Shown here in pieces: positions 19,117 through 27,195 of a DNA stretch of 64,000 nucleotides. The notes beneath the pieces are model-generated. The model searched no databases and was not told the DNA's origin. It saw nothing but the letters and a program-made list of their open reading frames with translations. Position numbers and translations under genes: made by a program. This DNA comes from Deltaproteobacteria bacterium (GTDB lineage Bacteria > SAR324 > XYD2-FULL-50-16). The first letter of the stretch is position 1. Each line of letters opens with the position of its first letter. The stretch covers positions 1 through 64,000 of the forward strand of contig JABHWU010000142.1 of NCBI GenBank assembly GCA_018657625.1, given 5' to 3'.

Positions 19117-19353
19117 CTAAAGCTGATTGAATAAACTATTCACATCATTAGCTGCATTTGGAAAATGCCGAACCAATACAATAATATTATTATTGTCCAC
19201 ACTATGACAGGTTGAGCAGCTTTCACCAACCATATTAGATTTTGAATATCTGATTTGATGATCCGAATACCGGGATTCAATATTTGTTTTGGGCTGAAAA
19301 TAAACCACTGAAAACACAGTAAGGATAGTAAGTGCAGCCATTAAGATCTTCAT
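19117..19353 (-). CDS. Small monohaem cytochrome c-like exported peptide
   Basis: The 78-residue protein has an N-terminal hydrophobic signal or anchor (about 1-20) and one CSTCH haem-binding motif (residues 46-50). There is no obvious distal methionine, so it may bind haem with another ligand or be a fragment of a cytochrome c. It would act in the periplasm. It stands alone between AT-rich gaps. Confidence 0.6.
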   Translation of the reverse strand: MKILMAALTILTVFSVVYFQPKTNIESRYSDHQIRYSKSNMVGESCSTCHSVDNNNIIVLVRHFPNAANDVNSLFNQL

Positions 19354-19692
19354 ATATACCCTTTTTTACTATTTATTCAATTTATAAAATGTACAAGTTA
19401 TATCTATTATAATTTATTTATATTTTTTTTCCAAATTTTTTATTATGAATTAAAGCCATATCTAGTAAACGGTGAAATTGATTTTTCATATTACAATTCT
19501 GCATTCTTTTAAAAACCAGTTAAAAACACTTATTTCCTTTTTTTTCACTTAGGTAATAAATGTTGTAAACTGTGAAAAAAAATGCTTTTTGTATTACAGA
19601 ATTCAATAAAGAAGAAAAAAAGGAGTGATTAAAACGATATAAACCATGATCAACGAATAGATAATCCAGAATTCATTTTGAATATTATAGGA
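19354..19692. other. Intergenic, no gene seen
   Basis: Very AT-rich stretch between the cytochrome-like gene and the end of the M24 peptidase gene. I see no supported gene, palindrome or repeat in it. Confidence 0.4.
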
Positions 19693-20805
19693 TTAAAGCA
19701 CCCGTAAATCTTTAGGGAAATGGGTGATATTTTTACATCCGGACTTTGTTAATAAAATGGTGTCCTCAATTCTAACACCAAACTTCTTTGCCAGATATAT
19801 ACCCGGTTCAAAGGTAAATAGCATATTTTCTTTTAATATCTCTCGTTTTTTTATGTAACTGAGATATGGCGCCTCATGGACATCTAAACCGATACTATGG
19901 CCCAACCCATGACTGAAATATTCTTTGTATCCAGCTTTTTCAATTACCTCTCGAGCAGCCCAATCAACACTATGATTTTGCATTCCAGGCTTAATTTTAT
20001 TTTCTGCAGCCAATTGTGCATCCAAAACAATTTGATACACTTCCTTCATCTGGGAAGTTGGTTTTCCAACAAAAACAGTCCTGGTCATATCTGAGCAGTA
20101 GCCTTTATACTTCACGCCCATATCAATAACAATACAATCATTTTTATGGATTTTCCGATTTGTATAGTATGAATGAATTCCCCAGGCACTTTCTCCGGAA
20201 GCAATAATCGGCAAAAATGACGGGCCTTCTAGAGCGACATTATCATAAATTAAAGCCAGTAATTTATGATGAAGGAATTTTTCACTGACCCCCGGTTTAA
20301 TTTCATTTAAAAACAGATTCATAATCTTTTCTGCTTCTAATTGAGCATATTTTAACATCCTGATTTCATAATCGCTCTTAATGCTTCGACATCCCTCAAC
20401 AATATCTGTTTGAATTGTTTTAAGTGGTTTAAACTGATTTCGGATATTTAAAAACCGTTGGTAGTCTAATCCTGGATCAACTGCGATGATTTTTACTTTA
20501 TGATCTGAAATAATTTTTTTTGCTTCAACAATAACATCATTGGGATGTAATAAACCGTCACGAATAATAGGATGTATGGTACAACCTGTTGTATCACGTT
20601 CTGCTTTAACATCATTGCGATAATGCGTGATTAAATATGATTTCTTTTTAAAAATCAGCAATACTGAAAATTCTCCGGTATGCCCGCATAAGTATCGAAT
20701 ATTAGTGCTATTTAGAACCAGCAAAACGTCAACGCTTTTATCTTTAAGTCTGGTTCTTATTTTTTTACTTCTGGTGATGTGTTCGGACGTTAAATCTTTT
20801 TTCAT
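19693..20805 (-). CDS. M24 family metallopeptidase (Xaa-Pro peptidase-like)
   Basis: The 370-residue protein has an N-terminal creatinase-like domain (about 1-140) and a C-terminal pita-bread peptidase domain. All five metal ligands are visible: D228, D239, H303, E333 and E347 (motifs VIDMG, CSDMTRT, GLGHSIGLDVHEAP, FEPGIY, VRIEDT). It should be an active cytoplasmic aminopeptidase P/prolidase-type enzyme. Creatinase-fold relatives also act on N-methyl amino acids, which is relevant because the catabolic island begins just downstream in coordinate; the link is only positional. Confidence 0.92.
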   Translation of the reverse strand: MKKDLTSEHITRSKKIRTRLKDKSVDVLLVLNSTNIRYLCGHTGEFSVLLIFKKKSYLITHYRNDVKAERDTTGCTIHPIIRDGLLHPNDVIVEAKKIISDHKVKIIAVDPGLDYQRFLNIRNQFKPLKTIQTDIVEGCRSIKSDYEIRMLKYAQLEAEKIMNLFLNEIKPGVSEKFLHHKLLALIYDNVALEGPSFLPIIASGESAWGIHSYYTNRKIHKNDCIVIDMGVKYKGYCSDMTRTVFVGKPTSQMKEVYQIVLDAQLAAENKIKPGMQNHSVDWAAREVIEKAGYKEYFSHGLGHSIGLDVHEAPYLSYIKKREILKENMLFTFEPGIYLAKKFGVRIEDTILLTKSGCKNITHFPKDLRVL

Positions 20806-21145
20806 AGAGTACCTGCTGTGACATCTGCTGTTGTTATTGTGATATTTAAATAAAAATTCATCCCCAAAGGAGACGGTATTGTCTTAGCCCCAGAGGGGAT
20901 ATCGCATTCTTGGATTCAAACGAAATCGACGCAATTTTAGCTGTCATTTATGAATCTGTGATGACTTTTATCTGGTTATTATTTTGTAAATCGAACCATG
21001 GAATACACCGAAAACACGGAAGGATTTTGTGTTTCTGTGATTGAATTTCCATATCTCTATTTTTTTCCGTGTATTCAGTGTGGTCCGTGGTTGAATACTC
21101 CTGTAGGACAGGCCCCCGATGCATACCTAGCTTTTTATAAGGTAG
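20806..21145. other. Intergenic with dispersed-repeat sequence
   Basis: No gene is supported. Around 21070-21100 the sequence contains gtgtattcagtgtggtccgt, closely related to the inverted repeat at 63182-63244. This marks a dispersed non-coding repeat. Confidence 0.45.
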
Positions 21146-21194
21146 CCAATTGGCAGAGCCTTTGGTCTCTGACCATCCTCAGAGAGGATGGCTT
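21146..21194 (+). repeat. Inverted repeat flanking racemase/AOR relic, left copy
   Basis: The 49-base sequence containing agcctttggtctctgaccat is repeated in inverted orientation at 22535-22583 with only a few mismatches. The two copies bracket the racemase gene and the aldehyde oxidoreductase relic. Confidence 0.75.
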
Positions 21195-21213
21195 AAAGCA
21201 TTGAAGTAAAAAT

Positions 21214-22005
21214 CTAAATCCAACCTGAGTAAGGTCTTTGCATAACGGCATGATGAAGCCATTTGATCATTGTGATAAAATCAAATACAGGAAGTTGAGT
21301 CGCTTCCTGAATTGCTGCTGCATATGGTGGCATATCACTACATTCCATCAAAATAGCACCGATATCATTATCTTCTTCAAAAAGCGTTAAGGCTGCATTA
21401 ACCACTTCATCCCTCGCTTTTCCATTGTCAAAATGCCCTCTCATATCGACAACAGCAGCAAAATTCTCCGAGTACATCATATCTTTGATCACGATGTTAC
21501 TGTGATCAATTATATTGCAACTATTAAATAGTTCCGGAGTCAAGGCTGCAGCATTGGCGGTTAATATCCCAACTTTCTGATTGGGTTTGATCAATGTTTT
21601 TATCCAGGGAAGTTGGATAAGACTCGAAAGTGCAACGGGTGCATCAACAGCATTAGCAACCTGTTTATGAAAATTACCAAAAAATCCACATGCTGAACTG
21701 ATTGCTCGTACCCCCTCGTTTTCAACCATGTGCTTTGCAACAGCAATGATATCATCTGCAATGGTTGGGTCCGCCTCAAATAGTCTATCATTAGTCAGGT
21801 TTGGTACTGCCATCATCCTTACCGGAAAATCATAAGTATATGCATTAACAACATTCCCTGGCATCATTGGATAGTGAACATTCTCGATATATACGATTCC
21901 AACTGAGTAACCGGCAATTTGTTGGTTTTTTACTGCCTGAACAAATTTACCATCATTATTGGATGTTAAATATCCATATTGTCTTCCATTGATTCGTTTA
22001 TCCAT
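21214..22005 (-). CDS. Aspartate/glutamate racemase family protein
   Basis: The 263-residue protein has the two catalytic cysteines of the PLP-independent Asp/Glu racemase superfamily at C106 (SSACGFFG) and C222 (LMECSDMPPYA). The N-terminal segment GYSVGIVYIENVHYPMMPGN is like that of family members linked to amino-acid transporters and hydantoin racemases. A ribosome site aagggg precedes the ATG. It probably racemises an amino acid or related acid feeding the D-amino-acid-type oxidase encoded upstream. The gene lies between long inverted repeats. Confidence 0.85.
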   Translation of the reverse strand: MDKRINGRQYGYLTSNNDGKFVQAVKNQQIAGYSVGIVYIENVHYPMMPGNVVNAYTYDFPVRMMAVPNLTNDRLFEADPTIADDIIAVAKHMVENEGVRAISSACGFFGNFHKQVANAVDAPVALSSLIQLPWIKTLIKPNQKVGILTANAAALTPELFNSCNIIDHSNIVIKDMMYSENFAAVVDMRGHFDNGKARDEVVNAALTLFEEDNDIGAILMECSDMPPYAAAIQEATQLPVFDFITMIKWLHHAVMQRPYSGWI

Positions 22006-22054
22006 CTATCCCCTTCTTATAACAGATTTACTATATAAAACAATCTTAGTTCTT

Positions 22055-22319
22055 TTAATTGGAAACCTTTGGTATTCCGGTTTTTATATTCCATCCTCTT
22101 GATTTATAATACTCCTCCAGTAGTACTTTTTAATCAGAAATGACACACTCCGGATGATTGCTGTATTTTCATCAGGGACCGTTAATACCCGCTTAGGTAA
22201 CCGATCCCACCCAGGTATTTACGGATCATATCCGGATTGACGGTCTCGGTTGTTAGCTCACCGAATGTTAGATTGACCCTTAATTGTTTCCGGGTAAATC
22301 CGCAATTCTGAATTTTCAT
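22055..22319 (-). pseudogene. Aldehyde:ferredoxin oxidoreductase relic (internal deletion)
   Basis: A good ribosome site (aaggagaaag) and ATG at 22319 open a 45-codon frame whose KQLRVNLTFGELTTETVN and MIRKYLGGIG match the N-terminus of tungsten aldehyde:ferredoxin oxidoreductases. It stops at 22182. In other frames just beyond lie VPDENTAIIRSVSF and then LEEYYKSRGWNIKTGIPKVS, which is the C-terminal tail of the same family, ending at 22055. About 500 central codons, including the iron-sulphur and pterin sites, are gone, with frameshifts. Confidence 0.75.
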
Positions 22320-22534
22320 CTTTCTCCTTTGGATATCATGAGGACCTCATGTAATGCTGATTTTTTGGTTGGGTTTTAAAATCGCTGACATTATCACAAA
22401 AATGCAGTCCCAAATAGTTAAGAAACTGCATCTTGATTTGAGTGGATACTGTTTTTATAGTCTTGACGTGACATGCCTCTAGCTTTGTCAGGGACCCCGG
22501 ATATAAATTTTACATAGGTTTATTCTAACATTGA

Positions 22535-22583
22535 AAACCATCCTCTCTGAGCATGGTCAGAGACCAAAGGCTTTGCCGATTGG
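22535..22583 (-). repeat. Inverted repeat flanking racemase/AOR relic, right copy
   Basis: Inverted partner of 21146-21194, just beyond the stop of the FAD/[2Fe-2S] oxidoreductase gene. Confidence 0.75.
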
Positions 22584-22599
22584 TCGGATAAATCGTTAT

Positions 22600-23985
22600 T
22601 CAGTGATTCGTCTCCCCTGAAATCGCACCCAATGTCACTGGTTTCAATGGCAGCCGTTGCGTAAATGACTTGTGTTTGAATTCTTTCCCGGAAGCTTTCT
22701 GCAAAAGATCATGAGCAATTTCACCACAATAACGACCTTGACAATGACCCATACCCAGCCGTGTTCTACGTTTCAAATCGTTAATATCCTGCACGTTAGA
22801 TTGTGCAGCCTTTAAGATATCGGTATAGCGTATCTCTTCACATCGGCAAATCAAGGTATCATCCGATATGATGTCGTAAATTCCTGAGTGAACTGCCGAT
22901 TGTTCAGCTATGCGAGATCCAATTTTCCTCATTTGCTTCATTTTTTTTACAAGCAAATTTGACGAAGCATTCTCTCTTTTGCAGGCAGAGATTGCAGCCA
23001 ATTGACCTTCAATGATTGCTGCTGTGTGCCCCTTAATCGAAACTCCATCACCGGCAACATAAATACCCGGAATAGAGGTTTCCATATTGGGTGTACGATC
23101 AACAGACCAAAAGCCAAGTTTTCGATCATAGGTATGACGGCAACCACAAAGTCGGGTAATTTCTATTTGAGGAATCAAACCAAAACCGGTTGCAATTGTG
23201 TCAACCTCAATTTTTTTTTCAGTACCTTTGATAGGGTGCCAGTTTTTATCGACTTGCACGATGGAAGCACCTTCCACTTGATGAGAACCATGTACTCGAT
23301 TTATCACATGGGAATAGTGAATGGGGACCCCTTTCCTTTTTACTGATCGCCAACACTGCATTCCGTATTTAAGTTTATCCTGTCCTCCATTCATCAGCAA
23401 TGTTAAACCCAACTGTGCTTGGCTGAGAAATGTGCCTGCCTCAGCAATCGCACTAATTTTTACCCGCTGCGCAATCAGCTGAGCAGCCAGAGGCATTGAG
23501 AGTACACCGGTACCGGTTATCAAGATCCGTTTACCAGGAGAAATACCATTTTGAATAAAATTCTTAAGACCACCGATCGTCATCACTCCCGGTAGATGCC
23601 ATCCGGGAAAAGGAATGGTTTTATCCCGTGCTCCGACGGCAAGAATAATTTGATCAGCTTGAATGGAATTAACGTCTTTATATTTTCCGGAACGGCATAC
23701 AAGGCTGAGCACTTTTTTATTGCTAATGTGCCAAACTTCGGTTTCTGTTAAGGTGGTAATTTTTTCTTTAACGGTTTCAAACTCATCAAACAGCTGGTGT
23801 CCAGCCTTTATAGCCAGAGGATCAGAGTGAACAGTATCTAAGGGAACTTTTGGTGAGCGCAATACTTTACCACCTAGAACGCTGTTTTCATCTATAAGTA
23901 CGATTTTTTTTGCATATTTACTCGCTTCAACAGCGGCAGCAATCCCAGCAGGGCCGCCGCCAACAATAGCCAGTTCAGTTTTCAT
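22600..23985 (-). CDS. FAD-dependent oxidoreductase with BFD-like [2Fe-2S] end (HcnB / LhpE-type alpha subunit)
   Basis: The 461-residue protein has an FAD-binding loop VGGGPAGIAAAVEA (8-21), a second dinucleotide loop ITGTGVLSMPLA near 156 and AGDG near 311. The C-terminal BFD-like cluster has cysteines C380, C382, C415 and C420. This is the larger NAD(P)H-like/FAD subunit of multi-part amine dehydrogenases such as HcnABC, opine oxidase and D-hydroxyproline dehydrogenase. It overlaps the ferredoxin-like gene by 11 bases, so the three subunits are translationally coupled. Confidence 0.9.
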   Translation of the reverse strand: MKTELAIVGGGPAGIAAAVEASKYAKKIVLIDENSVLGGKVLRSPKVPLDTVHSDPLAIKAGHQLFDEFETVKEKITTLTETEVWHISNKKVLSLVCRSGKYKDVNSIQADQIILAVGARDKTIPFPGWHLPGVMTIGGLKNFIQNGISPGKRILITGTGVLSMPLAAQLIAQRVKISAIAEAGTFLSQAQLGLTLLMNGGQDKLKYGMQCWRSVKRKGVPIHYSHVINRVHGSHQVEGASIVQVDKNWHPIKGTEKKIEVDTIATGFGLIPQIEITRLCGCRHTYDRKLGFWSVDRTPNMETSIPGIYVAGDGVSIKGHTAAIIEGQLAAISACKRENASSNLLVKKMKQMRKIGSRIAEQSAVHSGIYDIISDDTLICRCEEIRYTDILKAAQSNVQDINDLKRRTRLGMGHCQGRYCGEIAHDLLQKASGKEFKHKSFTQRLPLKPVTLGAISGETNH

Positions 23986-24271
23986 GGATACCTTCCTTCG
24001 TATTTACAAAGTCTGCCTCATTTTGTGTTTGTACGCTGCAACCATATGTTACAGGTGTCACGCAAGTGCGAATATTGGGAATACCATTGACAATCATACG
24101 ACATCCGAAACAAACACCTATCCCACAAAAGACACCTTGATGGGTTCCTTCTTTACTGATACGGAGGGTTTTATGGCCAGCGGCCATCATTGCTTCAGCA
24201 ATCGTTTGACCTTCTGTCGCCAAAATGGTTTTATTGTCCAAAGTGAATTCGATACTTTTATTGTTAGGCAT
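23975..24271 (-). CDS. [2Fe-2S] ferredoxin-like subunit (HcnA / LhpF-type)
   Basis: The 98-residue plant-type ferredoxin subunit has cluster cysteines C49, C54, C57 and C70 (FCGIGVCFGC and RTC). It carries electrons for the FAD subunits of HcnABC-type oxidases. I chose the ATG at 24271, which overlaps the stop of the upstream oxidase gene by 8 bases; an in-frame upstream start at 24319 would lie deeper inside that gene. Confidence 0.9.
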   Translation of the reverse strand: MPNNKSIEFTLDNKTILATEGQTIAEAMMAAGHKTLRISKEGTHQGVFCGIGVCFGCRMIVNGIPNIRTCVTPVTYGCSVQTQNEADFVNTKEGIHEN

Positions 24272-25457
24272 TATCGACCTCCTTTGGGCTACTAAAACGC
24301 TGCCACCGAAAAGGATCAATGTCGATACGCTGAGGAATGTTACCTATCATATTGGCGATAAGTTCTCCAGTGATTGGAGCCATACTGATTCCGTTTCCTT
24401 CGTGTCCGGCAGCAATATAAAAACCTTCAATCTCAGTATCCGAAATAATCGGTAAATGATCAGGTGCATACGGACGAAGCCCAGCATAACTCCGAATAAC
24501 ATGAATATCTCTTAGCCCCGGATAAAATCGAATGGCACGCTTTGCCATAGCCGTTAATAGTTCTTTATTACTGGTCAAATCAAATCCAGTAAAACAACGA
24601 CTGGTTCCAATCAAAAAGTTATTGGCGTTGGTGGGTTCCAAAGCAAAAGCAATTCCATATTTTTCCATAACAGGTGTTACTTCCCGTTGGTAATCATTCT
24701 GTTCTAAACGAGTCACTATATATCCAAATTCAGACACAGGTTGTCCGCTGACAGGAAATGTCCGCTCTGTCACAATAAGTTGTCCTTGGCGTGGTTTGAT
24801 AGGAATCGAAAGATTTACCATCTGACCAATTGCGCCAGCCCAACTGCCAGCTGCATTAATGATTTTCTTGACCCGTATAGTCCCTTGATCCGTGATTATA
24901 TGATCGACGGTATTAGAGCGGTTCGATTTTATGTCAAGAACGTTAGTATTAGAATAAACGGTTGCTCCCTGCTTGACTGCTTGATACTCAAAGCCCTGGG
25001 CAAGAGCCATTGGATTTACTGATCCATCGCAAGAAACTGACAAACCGCCAACTACGTTTTCTGCCAACCCCGGTTCTTCTGAATGCACTTGATGGTAATC
25101 CAACATTTTATATGGAAGGCCTGTTTCCGCCATACACTTGCAATGGGATTCTGCAATTTGATACTCAGCTTCGCTTTCCATCAACAAGAGTGTGCCCTCC
25201 TGTGACCAGCCGATATCAAATCCCAGTTCATCGGGAAGTTGTGGAAACAGATCCAAACTCATTTTGGCTAAGCGACAACTTTCGCCCGGTACCTGATCAT
25301 ACACAATTACCCGACCATCGCATCGTCCTGATGTCCCTTCTGCAATTCCATTCCGTTCGATCAAACAAACATCAAATCCTGCTTTTGCCAAATAATAGGT
25401 AATTGCAGTACCGATCACCCCACCCCCGATAACAGCAATTTCTACAAAATTTTTCAT
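24264..25457 (-). CDS. FAD-dependent DAO-family oxidase (HcnC / hydroxyproline or sarcosine oxidase-like beta subunit)
   Basis: The product has about 397 residues from the ATG at 25457 (MKNFVEIAVIGGG). It has the Rossmann loop GGGVIGTAITYYLAKAG, the DAO-family segment near RPRQGQLIVTE, and the C-terminal FAD loop AGHEGNGISMAPITG. It is the substrate-oxidising subunit that removes hydrogens from a C-N bond of a secondary or D-amino acid. The order DAO-ferredoxin-HcnB with overlaps is that of HcnABC and LhpB/E/F-like D-hydroxyproline dehydrogenases. The substrate is inferred from context only. Confidence 0.88.
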   Translation of the reverse strand: MKNFVEIAVIGGGVIGTAITYYLAKAGFDVCLIERNGIAEGTSGRCDGRVIVYDQVPGESCRLAKMSLDLFPQLPDELGFDIGWSQEGTLLLMESEAEYQIAESHCKCMAETGLPYKMLDYHQVHSEEPGLAENVVGGLSVSCDGSVNPMALAQGFEYQAVKQGATVYSNTNVLDIKSNRSNTVDHIITDQGTIRVKKIINAAGSWAGAIGQMVNLSIPIKPRQGQLIVTERTFPVSGQPVSEFGYIVTRLEQNDYQREVTPVMEKYGIAFALEPTNANNFLIGTSRCFTGFDLTSNKELLTAMAKRAIRFYPGLRDIHVIRSYAGLRPYAPDHLPIISDTEIEGFYIAAGHEGNGISMAPITGELIANMIGNIPQRIDIDPFRWQRFSSPKEVDNA

Positions 25458-25680
25458 TATTATAATATTGCGCTGATGATTACAGGCAAAGAAACAGTTC
25501 ACTTCCGTTGCTCTTTGCATCCTCAATATAACATAAAAACCGGTATGTTTTATAGGAAAATTGTAGATGTTGGCATTCGCTACAATTCCCTGAATACTGA
25601 ATAATGGACATCTAAAACAAGTACTCTGAAAGCGTTATTGTAAAAGATTGTCCATTGGAAAAAATAGATATGTCATCTCC

Positions 25681-26568
25681 TTAAATCAGGCCGGCTTTAG
25701 AAAGGGCTTTGTGAATTACTGAAGACTCTTCTTGGTCAACTGCCATTGTCGGCAATCGAGGATTGCTGCTAACACGTCCAAGAATTCGGGCTGCTTCTTT
25801 GATAGGAGCCGGAAAATTTTCAGCTGCTAATATCGCTTCTGCGAGATCCAAAAGTCTAAAATGAAGCTCTTTGGCTTTTTCCATGTCTCCCTCATCAACA
25901 GCTTTCATCATTTCAATGATTTTATGCGGCGCCAGATTTCCTAAAGCCAAAATATGAGCAGAGCCTCCTAAAATTTTTGTTAAAAAGATCCGATCATCTG
26001 CCCCACTCATAACAACAAAATCATCAGGTGTAATTTGCACAGCATGAGCAAAATATGAGAGATCACCACTTGATTCTTTCATTCCAACAATATTTTCTAT
26101 TTTGGACAAGGTTTCCAGGGTATCAAGATCAATTTCACAACCGGTGTGTTCAGGTAAATTGTATAACAAAATAGGCATATCCACCTTACATACTTCACGG
26201 TAGTGAGTAATCAGGCCCTCTTTATTTGGAATACAATAATACGGTGTGATCACCAAAGCCACATCAGCTCCGGCATCTTTTGCATCCTGTGTTTGTTGTA
26301 TCGCCATTCTGGTAGTTGGTGCACCTGTCCCGGCAATAATGGTAAAACCTTCAGGGGCAATTTCCTTGGCTGCCTGGATGACATGTATTCTTTCCTCTCT
26401 GGTCAGATTAATAGCCTCTCCAGTTGATCCGTTAACGCAAACACCGGAACAATCTGCGTCAACAAGATATTGAACATTTTCTTTAAAACCTTCTAAATTG
26501 ATGCTGTCATCATCGTTAAAGGGAAGAATTATTGCTGGATAAAGGCCTTTAATTTCAATTTTATTCAT
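25681..26568 (-). CDS. DapA/NanA-family class I aldolase or lyase
   Basis: The 295-residue TIM-barrel protein has the Schiff-base lysine K164 (VGMKESSGD), the active-site tyrosine Y136 (LLYNLPEHTG) and the GSTGE loop (47-51). The family includes dihydrodipicolinate synthase, N-acetylneuraminate lyase and pyrroline-4-hydroxy-2-carboxylate deaminase (LhpC/HypD). Placement next to an LhpB/E/F-like oxidase favours the deaminase or another catabolic lyase over lysine synthesis, where the arginine and tyrosine relay of DapA would be expected. Confidence 0.88.
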   Translation of the reverse strand: MNKIEIKGLYPAIILPFNDDDSINLEGFKENVQYLVDADCSGVCVNGSTGEAINLTREERIHVIQAAKEIAPEGFTIIAGTGAPTTRMAIQQTQDAKDAGADVALVITPYYCIPNKEGLITHYREVCKVDMPILLYNLPEHTGCEIDLDTLETLSKIENIVGMKESSGDLSYFAHAVQITPDDFVVMSGADDRIFLTKILGGSAHILALGNLAPHKIIEMMKAVDEGDMEKAKELHFRLLDLAEAILAAENFPAPIKEAARILGRVSSNPRLPTMAVDQEESSVIHKALSKAGLI

Positions 26569-26663
26569 ATAAATCTCCTTGTTTTTTATGCTTATTTAGG
26601 ATTGTGGTTTTTAAGTTAATTCGTTGATATTCACTTTTCACAATCCACTTGAAGCAGATTTTA

Positions 26664-27104
26664 CTAATTATTATATTTTAAATTAGCAATTAGTTTCTTG
26701 AATGTTTCATTAAACGCAACGAGCTCTTCCAAGCTGATATCCTTAAAGAATATCTCTTTTCTCCATTTCTCCATTATTGCAAATATTTTTTCATGGGTAT
26801 TTAATCCCTTTGAAGTAATGGATACCAGCTGATAACGTTTATCAGCTGGTAAATTTTTTTTCTGAACAAAGTTTTTCTTAATAAGTATACTAATCGTTCG
26901 TGACAAATTATTTCTATCCTGCCCCGTATGCATTGCAAGCTCGGTTTGATACATATCTCCCTGAAATCGCAAAATTCTTAAAACGAGCTCCTGAGCCGTT
27001 GTGATATCAGGAAAACTTTTTTTCAACGCATTACGAAATGATTGATCTACAGCTTTGTATAAAAGACTGATTTCTATTCTTGGAAATTCACTAATACCAC
27101 TCAT
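26664..27104 (-). CDS. MarR family transcriptional regulator
   Basis: The 146-residue protein is a winged-helix MarR regulator. Its recognition region MYQTELAMHTGQDRNNLSRT (about 52-71) and wing (ADKRYQLVSITSKG) are clear. It lies inside the catabolic island between the sulfatase-fold hydrolase and the DapA-family gene, and a palindromic operator candidate lies about 40 bases upstream of its start. It is probably a local ligand-responsive repressor of the island. Confidence 0.9.
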   Translation of the reverse strand: MSGISEFPRIEISLLYKAVDQSFRNALKKSFPDITTAQELVLRILRFQGDMYQTELAMHTGQDRNNLSRTISILIKKNFVQKKNLPADKRYQLVSITSKGLNTHEKIFAIMEKWRKEIFFKDISLEELVAFNETFKKLIANLKYNN

Positions 27105-27142
27105 GATTTTTTAAAAGTTATGATTATAGGGACAAAATGCCT

Positions 27143-27166
27143 ATTTCAATAAACAGTAATTGAAAT
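27143..27166. promoter_or_regulatory. Palindromic MarR operator candidate
   Basis: A perfect inverted repeat, atttcaat, 8 bases, attgaaat, sits 39 bases upstream of the MarR start. A further ttcaat half-site follows at about 27177-27182. Size and spacing suit a MarR dimer. Confidence 0.5.
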
Positions 27167-27195
27167 TGTCTACTACTTCAATTTATATTGTCATA

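Noticed and set aside
20998..21204. 68-codon plus-strand frame
   Set aside because: It lies in dispersed repeat sequence that also occurs at 63.2 kb and near 22.55 kb; not a gene.
25681..26568. dapA partner of dapB
   Set aside because: It lies 25 kb from dapB inside a catabolic cluster, and the active-site surroundings fit other lyases or deaminases of the family equally well.
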